In this document: piece after piece, positions 35,273 through 44,418 of the stretch
Layout: every line of letters begins with the position of its first letter
Position numbering within the stretch: the first letter of the stretch is position 1
Assembly (NCBI GenBank): GCA_020629035.1
Contig: JAHDEC010000025.1
Location: 1-58,947, forward strand
Source of the DNA: Saprospiraceae bacterium
Lineage (GTDB): Bacteria; Bacteroidota; Bacteroidia; Chitinophagales; Saprospiraceae
DNA length: 58,947 bases
Direction: 5' to 3'
The notes under the pieces: model-generated
The model's database searches: none
Told to the model about the DNA's origin: nothing
What the model saw: the letters and a program-made list of their open reading frames with translations, nothing else
Made by a program: the position numbers and the translations under genes

Positions 35273-35722
35273 CTAAAAAACTAATCCTAGAATCGTCCAA
35301 AGTGCAATGCTAATTAGACATCCATAAACTGAATTTCTAACTTGCTCTTTTCTACCTTCTCCTTCATCCATTACTAAGAATACAATCAAAGTACCAATCC
35401 AAGAAAGACAGAATCCCCACCAAAAACCTGGAATTCCAATAGGTACATCTGGATGTCCAGAAAAGATTCCTGGAGCTGCTGTAGGGCTTAGATTTACATC
35501 TTCAACCATTTCTGGATACGCTGCACTTAATGCATCATAATCTAAGTTATGAGCAACGATTGCATCATTCAAAGTGGAAAGTTCACTTAATTCAGCATCA
35601 ATAAGATCTGAACCTGTGTTTAATCGATCTTTAAGCGTACTTGCATTATTAGCTGGATTAATAGCCATTAAAGAAACACTGCATAAAACCATTACAATAA
35701 ATGTCAATAAAGAATTTTTCAT
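35273..35722 (-). CDS. Small membrane protein, first gene of six-gene operon
   Basis: I do not recognise this 149-residue protein. It has a signal peptide (MKNSLLTFIVMVLCSVSLMA), a helical linker of about 60 residues, a Gly/Pro-rich turn (SGHPDVPIGIPGFWWG) and two C-terminal membrane helices (about 97-116 and 131-148) around a basic-acidic loop. It is the first gene of the minus-strand operon that continues to 31839. Confidence 0.65.
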   Translation of the reverse strand: MKNSLLTFIVMVLCSVSLMAINPANNASTLKDRLNTGSDLIDAELSELSTLNDAIVAHNLDYDALSAAYPEMVEDVNLSPTAAPGIFSGHPDVPIGIPGFWWGFCLSWIGTLIVFLVMDEGEGRKEQVRNSVYGCLISIALWTILGLVF

Positions 35723-35765
35723 AAATTATTATTAGTGAGTAAATTAATTGATTTTTTATATTTTT

Positions 35766-35791
35766 AGAAAGCTCACAAAGACAAGCTTTCT
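35766..35791. promoter_or_regulatory. Inverted repeat with embedded -7-like element upstream of the six-gene operon
   Basis: AGAAAGCT, a 10-base loop and AGCTTTCT form a perfect 8-bp stem. On the minus strand the loop includes TGTCTTTG, one mismatch from TAnnTTTG, 54 bases before the first gene. It may be an operator over a promoter or a weak terminator of the upstream gene. Confidence 0.4.
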
Positions 35792-35857
35792 GTGTTTTGT
35801 TCTATGTTCAATCTGTAATATATGCATTTTTTTTATGTATCTATCTTTTTTGAAACT

Positions 35858-36487
35858 TCATCTAATATCTCTTGCAATTCCTATATTAAACTGCCGTTGA
35901 TTAGACCAATCGCTACTTCCATTATATAGGAAAGCATATTCAATAAATGCCGCTCTCTTGCCACCGAACCTAAAGCCTCCGACAGCCCCGATAAAACTGG
36001 TTGATTCTATCGAACCATACTTTCTGTATATATATTTAGGGTTTAAATAAACACCTAACTTTTCGGTAGGGTGATAGGAGAAGAACAAGGGTATTGCTGT
36101 TTCAAAAGTGTTTGCATCATTGTATTCAGTTGAAGGAATAAAGAAATATCCAGCTTCAAAACCCGCAGCTGCAGCAAACCTTGATTGGCTATCGCCATAG
36201 TATTGATACTTAATATCCATACCTAACAGACCAACAAGCTTTAAATTGAGTCCAATGTCTAATTGTTCAACTAATCCATATCGCCAAGAAACCTCCGAGA
36301 CCATGCCTAATACTTTTATTTCCTCATTGTCTCTAGTAAAAGAATAGTTAGGAATGCCAGTGCCAACTCCTACAGCAAATTGTTTAGGATCAACAACCCT
36401 TGCTGTCTCCAGCGAGGATATGGATATACAGCTATTAAAACAAATAGCCAATAAAATAAAGCTTATTAGTAGAAGTTGTCTTTCCAA
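35858..36487 (-). CDS. Outer-membrane beta-barrel lipoprotein
   Basis: The 209-residue product has a lipoprotein-like signal with FNSC (about Cys20) and alternating aromatic strands (FAVGVGTGIPNYSF, WRYGLVEQLDIGLNL, FAAAAGFEAGYFF, AFIEYAFLYNG) typical of an eight-strand outer-membrane barrel. It ends with FNIGIARDIR. Function unknown. It begins 17 bases after the head-GIN gene and is co-transcribed with it. Confidence 0.7.
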   Translation of the reverse strand: MERQLLLISFILLAICFNSCISISSLETARVVDPKQFAVGVGTGIPNYSFTRDNEEIKVLGMVSEVSWRYGLVEQLDIGLNLKLVGLLGMDIKYQYYGDSQSRFAAAAGFEAGYFFIPSTEYNDANTFETAIPLFFSYHPTEKLGVYLNPKYIYRKYGSIESTSFIGAVGGFRFGGKRAAFIEYAFLYNGSSDWSNQRQFNIGIARDIR

Positions 36488-36504
36488 TCGATCGGTTGTT
36501 TTTC

Positions 36505-37197
36505 TTACATTTTAGAAATGCTTCCACCAGACCATTTTCCAGCATCAATATCCTTTTGTGATGGTTCGCCTAGATATTGAATAGCTCCACCGGAACTTGC
36601 ATTAGCTGTTATACTTTCTCTTGCATGAACTTTAATAGCTGCACCTGATGATGCTCCTGCATCCACAGATTGTGCTGTTAACTCGTTAGCATTAATTGCA
36701 GCTCCTGAACTTGCCTCTGCTTTAAAATTGGAAGTAGTACCTTCTAGACTCACAGTTGCTCCTGATGAAGCATCAGTTACACAGTCTTGTGCATCAACAC
36801 AAACGTTAATGCCTGAACCGGAACTCGCTCCCAAAACTATTTTGGCCGATTTAATTTTCTCGGTCCCTTTGACAAAGCTTCCTGCACTTGTTTTAATGGA
36901 ATTTAAGGTATTAAAGCCGAGGGTAATTTTTGCTTTTTCGCCAGAGTCCCAATTGTTTTTTGATCCTTTTTTAAAGTAGACTTTTAGTTGACTACCTTCT
37001 ATTTCGGTTACTAAATTTTTCTCGTCGCCTTTAACCATTGTAATCGATGCAGTCGGAGAAGACTGCTTAACTAATTCGACTGTAATACTGCCACTCACTT
37101 TTAGATCAGTATAATTACCTATTGTCCTGTTGCTTGTCTGAGCAATTAAGGCATTAGAAATTAAAAACATCATTGAAAGAACAAGGTAATTTTTCAT
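36505..37197 (-). CDS. Head-GIN (DUF2807) beta-helix protein
   Basis: The 230-residue protein has a signal peptide (ends LIAQ, residue 20) and the DUF2807 pattern: TDLKVSGSITVEL at the start, GDEKNLVTEI, then right-handed parallel beta-helix rungs with repeated SSG turns (GASSGSGINV, DASSGATVSL, EASSGAAINA, GASSGAAIKV, NASSGGAIQY). These domains are annotated as putative autotransporter-adhesin heads, and are periplasmic or outer-membrane proteins in Bacteroidota. It is the first gene of a two-gene unit. Confidence 0.85.
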   Translation of the reverse strand: MKNYLVLSMMFLISNALIAQTSNRTIGNYTDLKVSGSITVELVKQSSPTASITMVKGDEKNLVTEIEGSQLKVYFKKGSKNNWDSGEKAKITLGFNTLNSIKTSAGSFVKGTEKIKSAKIVLGASSGSGINVCVDAQDCVTDASSGATVSLEGTTSNFKAEASSGAAINANELTAQSVDAGASSGAAIKVHARESITANASSGGAIQYLGEPSQKDIDAGKWSGGSISKM

Positions 37198-37395
37198 AGG
37201 AATTTTTTTAGATTCAATTAAATGAATGGTTTAAAATACATAACTCAGTTTGCTAATCTAATTAGAATTAGTTGTTTTTAGTATTAAAAAAAAGTTAATA
37301 CTTGGGCTATTATATTCTAAGCTTTTGTCATAAAACTTCACAAAATGCTAATCAGTTCCTCAGTTTCATTAATTTCATTTACTTAAATTGGCATC

Positions 37396-38919
37396 ATGAA
37401 TATTAAAAATCTTCTCGTTTTAAGTTTTTGCTTTTTCTTAAGCGGCTCTTTAATTGGTCAAAAACCATTGAACCCCTGTGGTACACCACCGGGAAAGTCT
37501 CTTTGGCTTAAAAAGTATCAAGAAAATCCTGCAAATTTTGATACGCGATCTGGCGACCCTTTGTATTTCCCATTAACGGTTTTTTCTGTGGGAGACGATA
37601 CTGGATTGGGCGCATTCTCCGAAACGAGTACCTTGGATGCTTTATGCAGACTACAAATGGATTTTGAAGGAACTGATATTTATTTTTATTTGCATTCCCC
37701 GATTAAGTTTTTGTACAACACCGCTTATTTTGATCACGAAACGGTAGTGCAAGGAGCTAATATGATGTTTGATAATAATGTGCCGAATACTTTAAATAAC
37801 TATATAGTTAGGAATCCAGCTGGTAATTGTGGGTATAATCTTCCTTATGCTGGAGTAGCTTTAGGTAAAGCTTGCGCAAATCCTGCGGACCACACTTGGG
37901 CGCATGAGGTAGGACATGCTTTATCTATCCAACACCCATTTTTAGGTTGGGAAGGAGGAGTAAGTTATGACGGCTCAGAATTTCATGATTATAATGAAGC
38001 AGCCCCTGAAACGGTGCTTTATGATTATACCTTGTTTAAAGACACCTTAATACTGGATACGCTGATAATCGATACTGCATATGTAGAAAAAATGGATGGA
38101 TCAAACTGTCACTTTGCAGCGGATGGATTCTGTGATACGGCTCCTGATTATTTGGCCCAAAGGTGGCCTTGTGATGGAGATGGGAATAGTCTAATAGAAC
38201 AAACAGATCCCGATGGAGTTAAGTTTTATTCGCAAGGAGCGAATTTTATGACTTACGCCTTTGATAATTGTGCTAATAGTTTTACTCCTGAGCAGATTGC
38301 AGCTATGCGGGCTAACATATTAACGGAAAAGGCAGATTACATTGATCCAAGCTTAGAAATTTTAGCTCCTGTAGATGGTATAACTAGCTTGCAATATCCT
38401 ATTAATGACGAAATGGTTCCTTACTCAGGTACTGAACTAGGATGGGAAGAAGTTGATAATGCTACCGCCTATCTTGTTCAATTAGGTTTTGAGCCATCAG
38501 TGACGGCAGTATTATTTGATACCATAGTCTACGCTAACCAAGCTACCTTTTATGACCTGAACCAAAACTATAAGTACTATTGGAGAGTCAAAGCATTTAA
38601 TGACTTTGATTTTTGCAACGAATTTTCTGGAATTGAGGCATTTGAGACTGGAGATTTTGTTTCTACCAATGATAAATCTTTAGATCAATTGATTCATCTT
38701 GCGCCCAATCCTGTGAGTGGTGAAGTGGTCGCTATCATTTATTCTGGTAATGACTCTATTGAATCTGTAGTCATGTACAATACACATGGTCAAAAAGTAA
38801 AAACAACATTGAACCAACAAAGGCTAGAACTTGGTGAAAATGATGGAGGTCTTTATTACATTCAAATCCAATTATCAAGTGGAAGTACGATCACTAAAAA
38901 GTTACTAGTTTTCAACTAA
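37396..38919 (+). CDS. M43-type (pappalysin-like) metalloprotease with T9SS sorting domain
   Basis: The 507-residue product has a signal peptide (ends LIGQ, residue 22), a zinc motif H170-E-V-G-H174-A-L-S-I-Q-H180, and a Met-turn M285 in NFMTYAF, which together match the M43/metzincin group. A fibronectin-type-III-like domain at about 330-420 (YPINDEMVPYSGTELGWEEV, YYWRVKAFN) precedes the type-A T9SS sorting domain (LAPNP, GGLYYIQIQ, TKKLLVFN). It is predicted to be an exported protease. Substrate unknown. Confidence 0.87.
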   Translation: MNIKNLLVLSFCFFLSGSLIGQKPLNPCGTPPGKSLWLKKYQENPANFDTRSGDPLYFPLTVFSVGDDTGLGAFSETSTLDALCRLQMDFEGTDIYFYLHSPIKFLYNTAYFDHETVVQGANMMFDNNVPNTLNNYIVRNPAGNCGYNLPYAGVALGKACANPADHTWAHEVGHALSIQHPFLGWEGGVSYDGSEFHDYNEAAPETVLYDYTLFKDTLILDTLIIDTAYVEKMDGSNCHFAADGFCDTAPDYLAQRWPCDGDGNSLIEQTDPDGVKFYSQGANFMTYAFDNCANSFTPEQIAAMRANILTEKADYIDPSLEILAPVDGITSLQYPINDEMVPYSGTELGWEEVDNATAYLVQLGFEPSVTAVLFDTIVYANQATFYDLNQNYKYYWRVKAFNDFDFCNEFSGIEAFETGDFVSTNDKSLDQLIHLAPNPVSGEVVAIIYSGNDSIESVVMYNTHGQKVKTTLNQQRLELGENDGGLYYIQIQLSSGSTITKKLLVFN

Positions 38920-38962
38920 TTATACTATTAAAATTAAGCAAGGCAGATTTTCTAATTAAAGC

Positions 38963-38970
38963 TATATTTG
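38963..38970 (+). promoter_or_regulatory. Bacteroidota -7 element (TATATTTG) of metK
   Basis: TATATTTG lies 25 bases before the metK ATG. No riboswitch-like structure is seen in the short leader. Confidence 0.55.
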
Positions 38971-38995
38971 CATGAATTTTAAAAAACAATAATTT

Positions 38996-40252
38996 ATGCC
39001 TTATTTATTTACTTCAGAATCAGTTTCAGAAGGACATCCAGATAAAGTTGCTGATCAAATTTCGGATGCATTGGTTGATCATTTTTTAGCTTTTGATCCA
39101 AGCTCCAAAATTGCATGTGAAACATTGGTAACGACAGGCCAAGTAATTTTGGCTGGCGAAGTAAAATCTAAAACATATTTGGACGTACAACAAATTGCAA
39201 GAGATGTAATCAATAAGATTGGTTATAACAAAAGCGATTATATGTTTGATGGTAATAGCTGTGGAATTTTTTCAAGTATCCACGAACAATCATCTGATAT
39301 TAACCAAGGAGTAGAAAGGGCAAAAAAAGAAGATCAAGGAGCAGGTGATCAAGGTATGATGTTTGGCTACGCGACCAATGAAACAGAAAATTACATGCCA
39401 CTTGCCTTAGACTTATCGCACAGGATTTTAACAATCTTAGCAGATGTTAGAAAAAAAGGTAAGCAAATGAAATATTTGAGACCAGATTCTAAGTCTCAAG
39501 TAACGATTGAATATGATGACAATAATAAACCTATCCGCATAGATAGTATAGTAGTCTCAACACAACACGATGATTTCGACGAGGAAAAGAAGATGTTGGC
39601 TAAGATTAAGAAAGATGTGGTAGACATTATTATCCCAAAATTGAAAAGGCAAGTTAAACCATCCTTAAAAAAGTTATTTACCAATAAAATAAAATACCAT
39701 ATTAATCCAACCGGAAAATTTGTCATTGGAGGACCACACGGTGATACAGGTCTAACAGGTCGAAAAATTATTGTGGATACTTATGGTGGTAAGGGAGCCC
39801 ACGGTGGAGGTGCGTTTTCTGGAAAAGATCCAAGCAAAGTAGATAGATCAGCAGCTTATGCAACAAGACACATTGCTAAGAATATGGTTGCAGCGGGAGT
39901 TTGTGATGAAATACTAGTTCAGGTATCTTATGCCATTGGCGTTGCAAAACCCACTAATATATACGTAAATACTTTTGGCTCTTCGAATGTGTCAATGAAG
40001 GATGGTCAAATTGCTAAGCAGATTGTTAAGTTGTTTGATATGCGTCCTTATGCTATCGAGCAGCGATTAAAATTGCGTAAACCCATTTATGCAGATTCTG
40101 CAGCTTATGGGCATATGGGAAGAGTTCCAGAGAAAAAACAATTGGAATTTGTAGATGGTTCTGGAAAACGAAAAAAGATTAATGTCGAGACGTTTACTTG
40201 GGAAAAACTTGATATGGTTTCGAAAATTAAGAAAGCTTTTAAAATTAAATAG
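38996..40252 (+). CDS. metK: S-adenosylmethionine synthetase
   Basis: The 418-residue enzyme makes S-adenosylmethionine from methionine and ATP. Signatures are [48 protein letters not shown] and [19 protein letters not shown], all intact. Length is slightly above the 384-residue E. coli enzyme because of a longer Lys-rich central insert (residues about 195-225) and C-terminus. It is cytoplasmic. A T9SS type-B gene begins 13 bases after its stop. Confidence 0.97.
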   Translation: MPYLFTSESVSEGHPDKVADQISDALVDHFLAFDPSSKIACETLVTTGQVILAGEVKSKTYLDVQQIARDVINKIGYNKSDYMFDGNSCGIFSSIHEQSSDINQGVERAKKEDQGAGDQGMMFGYATNETENYMPLALDLSHRILTILADVRKKGKQMKYLRPDSKSQVTIEYDDNNKPIRIDSIVVSTQHDDFDEEKKMLAKIKKDVVDIIIPKLKRQVKPSLKKLFTNKIKYHINPTGKFVIGGPHGDTGLTGRKIIVDTYGGKGAHGGGAFSGKDPSKVDRSAAYATRHIAKNMVAAGVCDEILVQVSYAIGVAKPTNIYVNTFGSSNVSMKDGQIAKQIVKLFDMRPYAIEQRLKLRKPIYADSAAYGHMGRVPEKKQLEFVDGSGKRKKINVETFTWEKLDMVSKIKKAFKIK

Positions 40253-40265
40253 TTAGTTTAAGTCT

Positions 40266-41840
40266 ATGACATTATCATTTGGTAGTATCGTTTTTTCCAT
40301 TTTATATTTTATTATTACTCCCAATGTCCTGCCAGATGCAGAAATCATTTTGGATCCAGATACAGAAGTACTCACCTGTTCAGTAGAGTCCATTATGGCG
40401 TCCACAAATCCACAAACCAATGTGGAGTATAGCTGGATTTTGGGTTCAAATACCGGTACTGGATTAACGTTTGAAGTTACTGAGCCAGGCCAACTAATTC
40501 TTGTGGCCTATGATGTAGTTTTAGATTGTACAAACAGTACTACGATAACCATTTTACAGGACACCACACCACCAAGTATTGTCCTTGCAGAGCCTATTTT
40601 AATCGATTGCGTAAATACAAGTATAGATATCGATGGAAGTTTTTCTTCCGCATTACCATCAGTAAGTTATCAATGGCTTGATGATAATGGGCAAATAATT
40701 GCTGGTGAGACCGACCCAGTGCTCAACAATGTCACTCAAGAAGGTACCTATTACCTTAGCTCAATAAATGCAGAAAATGGTTGTGAAAATATAGATAGTG
40801 TTGAGGTGGTAAGTGATTTAGTTTTACCGATCATTGATGCAGGAGCTGATTTGACACTTCCTTGTTCACCGCAAGTGGGTAGTGTTTTAGGGACTATAGA
40901 TTTAGCACTGGCGGATGCTCAGATCTCTTGGACCAACCAAGAAGGAGGAGTGATTGCATCAAATTTTCTTGATGCTGAGATTTTAGAAGCTGGTACATAC
41001 TATTTTAATGTCACCTCTAATATTAATGGTTGTTCAGCCATAGATAGTTTGTCAGTTGATCTGGCAAGCTTAGGAGAAGTGTCATTTGATAGTAATGTTC
41101 CTGATTGTCCAGGTGACGAAAATGGCTTTATTAGCATTGATGTTGCTGGAACAGAAAATCCACCGGTCAACATTAACTTCGAAGGAGAGGATGTGGGGAC
41201 TTTAACAGATTTTACTGGTCTTACGGCAGGAAGCTATGAAATTATAGTAAGTGATGCTTTTAATTGTAGCTTAGATACAATGTATGTAATTACATCGGCT
41301 AATGATTTTAGCTTAGAAATAGGAGATGACCAAACAGTAGATTTTAATGAGGATGTTCAGCTGCTAGCAGATACGGATTTAACAGGAGGCAGTTTTATGT
41401 GGAGTCCGGCTGATGGTCTTTCTTGCACAGATTGTCCAGATCCGATTGCAACAGCATCTACCACCATCACCTACACAGTCGTTGTAACTGACGAAAATGG
41501 TTGTACTAAAGATGCTAGCATCACACTTAATGTGGATACAAGTGATTCAGTTGGCATTTTTGTGCCCAATGTTTTTGCTCCAAAAGCAGACTCGGAAAAC
41601 GCTTTTTTCTACATCCAAGGGAATGCGGCCGTTTTTCTTGTAGAAGAGTTTAATGTTTTTGATCGATGGGGCAACCAAGTTTTTTCTGCCAATGATGTTG
41701 CTCCAAACGACCCGAACTCGGGTTGGGATGGCACTTTTAATGGAGAAGAATTAGTCGCAGGTGTTTATAGCTTTTACGCTAAATTAGAAGTATTGGATGG
41801 AACACGAATTGTTAAGGGAGATATTACCTTGATTCGATAA
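40266..41840 (+). CDS. T9SS type-B sorting domain (gliding-motility-associated C-terminal) protein
   Basis: The 524-residue protein has an N-terminal hydrophobic stretch (SIVFSILYFIITPNVLPDA) acting as a signal, and four or five Ig/PKD-like modules with paired cysteines (LTCSV, IDCVN, GCEN, LDCT, CPGD, DCPDP). The last about 90 residues (NVFAPKADSENAFF, FNVFDRWGNQVFSAN, GWDGTFNG, GVYSFYAKL) are the type-B T9SS/CHU_C domain found on large adhesins and gliding proteins. It starts 13 bases after metK, which is unusual, and may be co-transcribed with it. Confidence 0.87.
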   Translation: MTLSFGSIVFSILYFIITPNVLPDAEIILDPDTEVLTCSVESIMASTNPQTNVEYSWILGSNTGTGLTFEVTEPGQLILVAYDVVLDCTNSTTITILQDTTPPSIVLAEPILIDCVNTSIDIDGSFSSALPSVSYQWLDDNGQIIAGETDPVLNNVTQEGTYYLSSINAENGCENIDSVEVVSDLVLPIIDAGADLTLPCSPQVGSVLGTIDLALADAQISWTNQEGGVIASNFLDAEILEAGTYYFNVTSNINGCSAIDSLSVDLASLGEVSFDSNVPDCPGDENGFISIDVAGTENPPVNINFEGEDVGTLTDFTGLTAGSYEIIVSDAFNCSLDTMYVITSANDFSLEIGDDQTVDFNEDVQLLADTDLTGGSFMWSPADGLSCTDCPDPIATASTTITYTVVVTDENGCTKDASITLNVDTSDSVGIFVPNVFAPKADSENAFFYIQGNAAVFLVEEFNVFDRWGNQVFSANDVAPNDPNSGWDGTFNGEELVAGVYSFYAKLEVLDGTRIVKGDITLIR

Positions 41841-42128
41841 TTTGGTTCAATATCTTCCCTGGGTAATTACTACCTTTTTTTCTTAAACGTAGTTTATTTC
41901 TTTAACTCATTCCCAGGATTTATTTTGAGTAAGCACAACTCAAGATGTTTCATGTTGCTTGGTGGTACGATATTGGCACCTATCATAGTACAAAAGAAAT
42001 TTCATAAAAAGATTTGAAGACTTGCCTGTTTAAAGGATGATGAATTATCCAGAATCTTCGCTTGAAAGCCTTAAAAAGCTTGCTTTGTACTTAAAATGAA
42101 AATATTTGACAAAATAATTTATTTCTCA
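41841..42128. other. Intergenic region upstream of the ECF sigma gene
   Basis: About 290 bases with no gene. It contains CCCTGGG at 41858-41863 and its partner CCCAGG at 41912-41917, a weak inverted repeat separated by about 48 bases. The ECF-type promoter begins at its end. Confidence 0.5.
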
Positions 42129-42157
42129 GGCAACCCTTTACTTCTTATATCATATTA
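42129..42157 (+). promoter_or_regulatory. ECF-type promoter GGCAACCCTT-N12-CATATTA, sigma gene copy
   Basis: GGCAACCCTT (42129-42138), 12 bases, then CATATTA (42151-42157). The AAC core in the -35 element is typical of ECF promoters. The identical elements with the same spacing lie before the RskA-like lipoprotein gene at 45413-45441. The sigma gene that follows suggests autoregulation. Confidence 0.75.
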
Positions 42158-42167
42158 TAGAGAGTAA

Positions 42168-42194
42168 ATGGAAAATTAGTTTGGAAAATTCATT
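42168..42194 (+). repeat. 13-bp tandem duplication at the sigma start codon
   Basis: TGGAAAATTAGTT (42169-42181) is followed directly by TGGAAAATTCATT (42182-42194), 11 of 13 identical. The ATG at 42168 reads Met-Glu-Asn-stop. The second copy reads TTG-GAA-AAT and opens the sigma frame. Confidence 0.8.
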
Positions 42195-42708
42195 GATACA
42201 AGGTCTAAAAGCAAATGATAGAGCAGCACAAACAGCTGTCTATCAAGCATACCGTACGCCTTGGTATATGATTTGTTTGAGATATTGTAGCAATAAAGAA
42301 GATGCGCTTGATGTGCTACAAAATGCCTTAATCAAAATATTTTCTAAGATTGGTCAATTTGATGAAACTAAAGGTCAATTTAAATCTTGGTCTTCACAAA
42401 TTGTGGTAAATGAAAGCTTGCAATTTCTAAGAGACAAACGACAATCTATTCAGTTCGAAGAAGCGGAACTGATTCATCCACTGCAGTACGCAGACGAAGA
42501 AGATAGCAATATCTTATCATCAGAAGAGTTGACCAAGCTTATCCAGCAGTTACCAGATGGGTATAGAACTGTTTTTAATATGTACGTAATGGAAGGGTAT
42601 ACTCACCCAGAAATTGCAGAATATCTAGATATTGGCATTGGTACATCAAAATCCCAGCTTTCAAAAGCAAGAAAAATGCTTCAAAAGAGTATAGAAGTAT
42701 TAGTTTAA
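42181..42708 (+). CDS. ECF RNA polymerase sigma factor
   Basis: The 175-residue protein has sigma region 2 (about 10-75, ALDVLQNALIKIFSKI and FKSWSSQIVVNESLQFLRD) and region 4 (about 115-172, QQLPDGYRTVFNMYV, EGYTHPEIAEYLDIGIGTSKSQLSKARKML). ECF factors redirect RNA polymerase after envelope signals. The start is the TTG at 42181; the nearest ATG (42168) is out of frame and terminates after three codons. Two promoters in this window, its own and that at 45413, carry one shared motif. The next gene follows after 11 bases and is the likely anti-sigma partner. Confidence 0.92.
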   Translation: MENSLIQGLKANDRAAQTAVYQAYRTPWYMICLRYCSNKEDALDVLQNALIKIFSKIGQFDETKGQFKSWSSQIVVNESLQFLRDKRQSIQFEEAELIHPLQYADEEDSNILSSEELTKLIQQLPDGYRTVFNMYVMEGYTHPEIAEYLDIGIGTSKSQLSKARKMLQKSIEVLV

Positions 42709-42719
42709 AGCCCTGAATA

Positions 42720-44327
42720 ATGAAAGAGAATAAATATACCGAATTAGATAAATACATTCAATCAAAACTCAGCGATGATCATGCTGATGAGAATGGTTGG
42801 AATGTCCCTTCGATGAGTGTATTAGATGGTGCGCTGGACTCAATGACTTCACCTAATATTGAACCAAATGAAACGATAGCCAACACCTCAATATTTGCAA
42901 ACTTTAGAAACTGGTTTATACTACTTATTTTGCTTTTAGGCATAGCAGGTGCAGCTTGGTTTGTAACTAAGGATGACCAAAATACCCAACAAATAAGTGC
43001 AGTCGAACAAACAAATACCCAAGCACAAACTTCAAGAGCAGCAACTAAGGAAATACCTACAACTACTTTTCAAGAAACGACTAAGGTAGCAGCAGAAACT
43101 AAGCCTTTAGTAACTATTGAAGAAGCAAAAACAGGAAAAACAGATAAGCCAAAAGCTAACAAACAACAAGTAAAAACAAACAAAATCACAAATAAAACCA
43201 AGGCTTCTACAAGTAATGCTGATACAAGTATTAAGCCTACAACAACTAAGATTAATAGAGCAAATGTTATTGCCTCTCTTCCTAATGAAGAAAAAGCGAC
43301 TACTCCAATAAATAAAAATCTATTAAACAAAAACAACACAAATATCCTCGCCTTTGTAGCAAATGAAATACAGGAAGAGCCGGCTGAAAATGTGTTATTA
43401 AAGGCAAAAGAAGAAACTAAAAACTTGAGTCAGGCTAGGAAGCATATAGTCATTAATATGCTATCGAACATACCTCAAGAAATTGTATCAAATCTTGACA
43501 ACAAACTAAATATAAATCATCAACAACTCGTTGAGCCGAACAAACCATCGCAAAAGAGCGGACAATACTTTGTGGAAGCAGGATATTCTTTGTCTTCACT
43601 TACTATGAAAAATATGGAAGGCCAGGCTTTTGAATTGACAGAATACGATCAGTTTTATTCAGGTTATTCAATAGGTATTGGTTACCAGCAAATTTTGAAT
43701 GACAAACTTGAGCTGATTTACGATGCATCTTATAATCGTATAAATAATCATAGTTTATATCAAGCCGAAATGGCATATGACGAGCAAAATTCTTATACGA
43801 ATGATGAAGGAGAGCTGATGTACAAAGCAGCTTTTGAAGTGGAATCTCCCATGGGTGGATTTAATGAGGAAGTGGCATTTAGATTAGAGGATAATGCAAC
43901 AGCAGATGGTGAAATGCTAAACAACAAAACACATATCTCTGAAGTGTATCAAATTGTTCAAAGCAGTGCGGCTTTAAAATATAACTTCTTGGGGAACAAT
44001 CGCATTCAGTTATATGCAAAAGCAGGATTAGGCGCTAATTATCTATTGGCTATCGACCAACAAATGGATGCTAAAGTCTATAGAGATGGTACTATGATGA
44101 TGAATAAAGAAATCGAGCACACACTAGAGGATAACATTAATAGATTTTTTGTTTCGGCGACGGTAGGAACCGGTTTTTCTTTCCAAATAAGCGACCATAT
44201 AAGCACTGGAATCGAATTAGGCTACCAAAAAGCGCTAAGTAATTTAAGAGAAGCGCCATCTAATGGCGATGCAAAAACATACTTAAACACCATCAATGTT
44301 TCTGCTCAGATGAATTATATGTTTTAG
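42720..44327 (+). CDS. Predicted dual-membrane-spanning anti-sigma/outer-membrane barrel protein (Dma-like)
   Basis: The 535-residue protein has a cytoplasmic N-terminus of about 62 residues (ELDKYIQSKLSDD, NGWNVPSMSVLD), one inner-membrane helix (about 64-82, NWFILLILLLGIAGAAWFV) and about 200 residues of low-complexity Thr/Lys/Ala/Asn linker. From about 282 to the end (YFVEAGYSLSSLT, YSGYSIGIGYQQILN, IQLYAKAGLGANYL, FFVSATVGTGFSFQIS, final YMF) it looks like an outer-membrane beta-barrel. This matches dual membrane-spanning anti-sigma factors reported in Bacteroides thetaiotaomicron, where an N-terminal sigma-binding part is tied to an outer-membrane barrel. It starts 11 bases after the sigma stop. 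Confidence 0.75.
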   Translation: MKENKYTELDKYIQSKLSDDHADENGWNVPSMSVLDGALDSMTSPNIEPNETIANTSIFANFRNWFILLILLLGIAGAAWFVTKDDQNTQQISAVEQTNTQAQTSRAATKEIPTTTFQETTKVAAETKPLVTIEEAKTGKTDKPKANKQQVKTNKITNKTKASTSNADTSIKPTTTKINRANVIASLPNEEKATTPINKNLLNKNNTNILAFVANEIQEEPAENVLLKAKEETKNLSQARKHIVINMLSNIPQEIVSNLDNKLNINHQQLVEPNKPSQKSGQYFVEAGYSLSSLTMKNMEGQAFELTEYDQFYSGYSIGIGYQQILNDKLELIYDASYNRINNHSLYQAEMAYDEQNSYTNDEGELMYKAAFEVESPMGGFNEEVAFRLEDNATADGEMLNNKTHISEVYQIVQSSAALKYNFLGNNRIQLYAKAGLGANYLLAIDQQMDAKVYRDGTMMMNKEIEHTLEDNINRFFVSATVGTGFSFQISDHISTGIELGYQKALSNLREAPSNGDAKTYLNTINVSAQMNYMF

Positions 44328-44398
44328 TTTAATATTTAGTATTGAGTGCCTATGAGTTAAAAGCTAGCATTTTAACAAACCATTCAAATTAGTCTATC

Positions 44399-44418
44399 GT
44401 CTTAGTTAAAAATAAGAC
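44399..44418. promoter_or_regulatory. Inverted repeat before the 44.4-kb lipoprotein start
   Basis: GTCTTA, 8 bases, TAAGAC, ending immediately before the ATG. A small hairpin or operator is possible. Confidence 0.3.
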
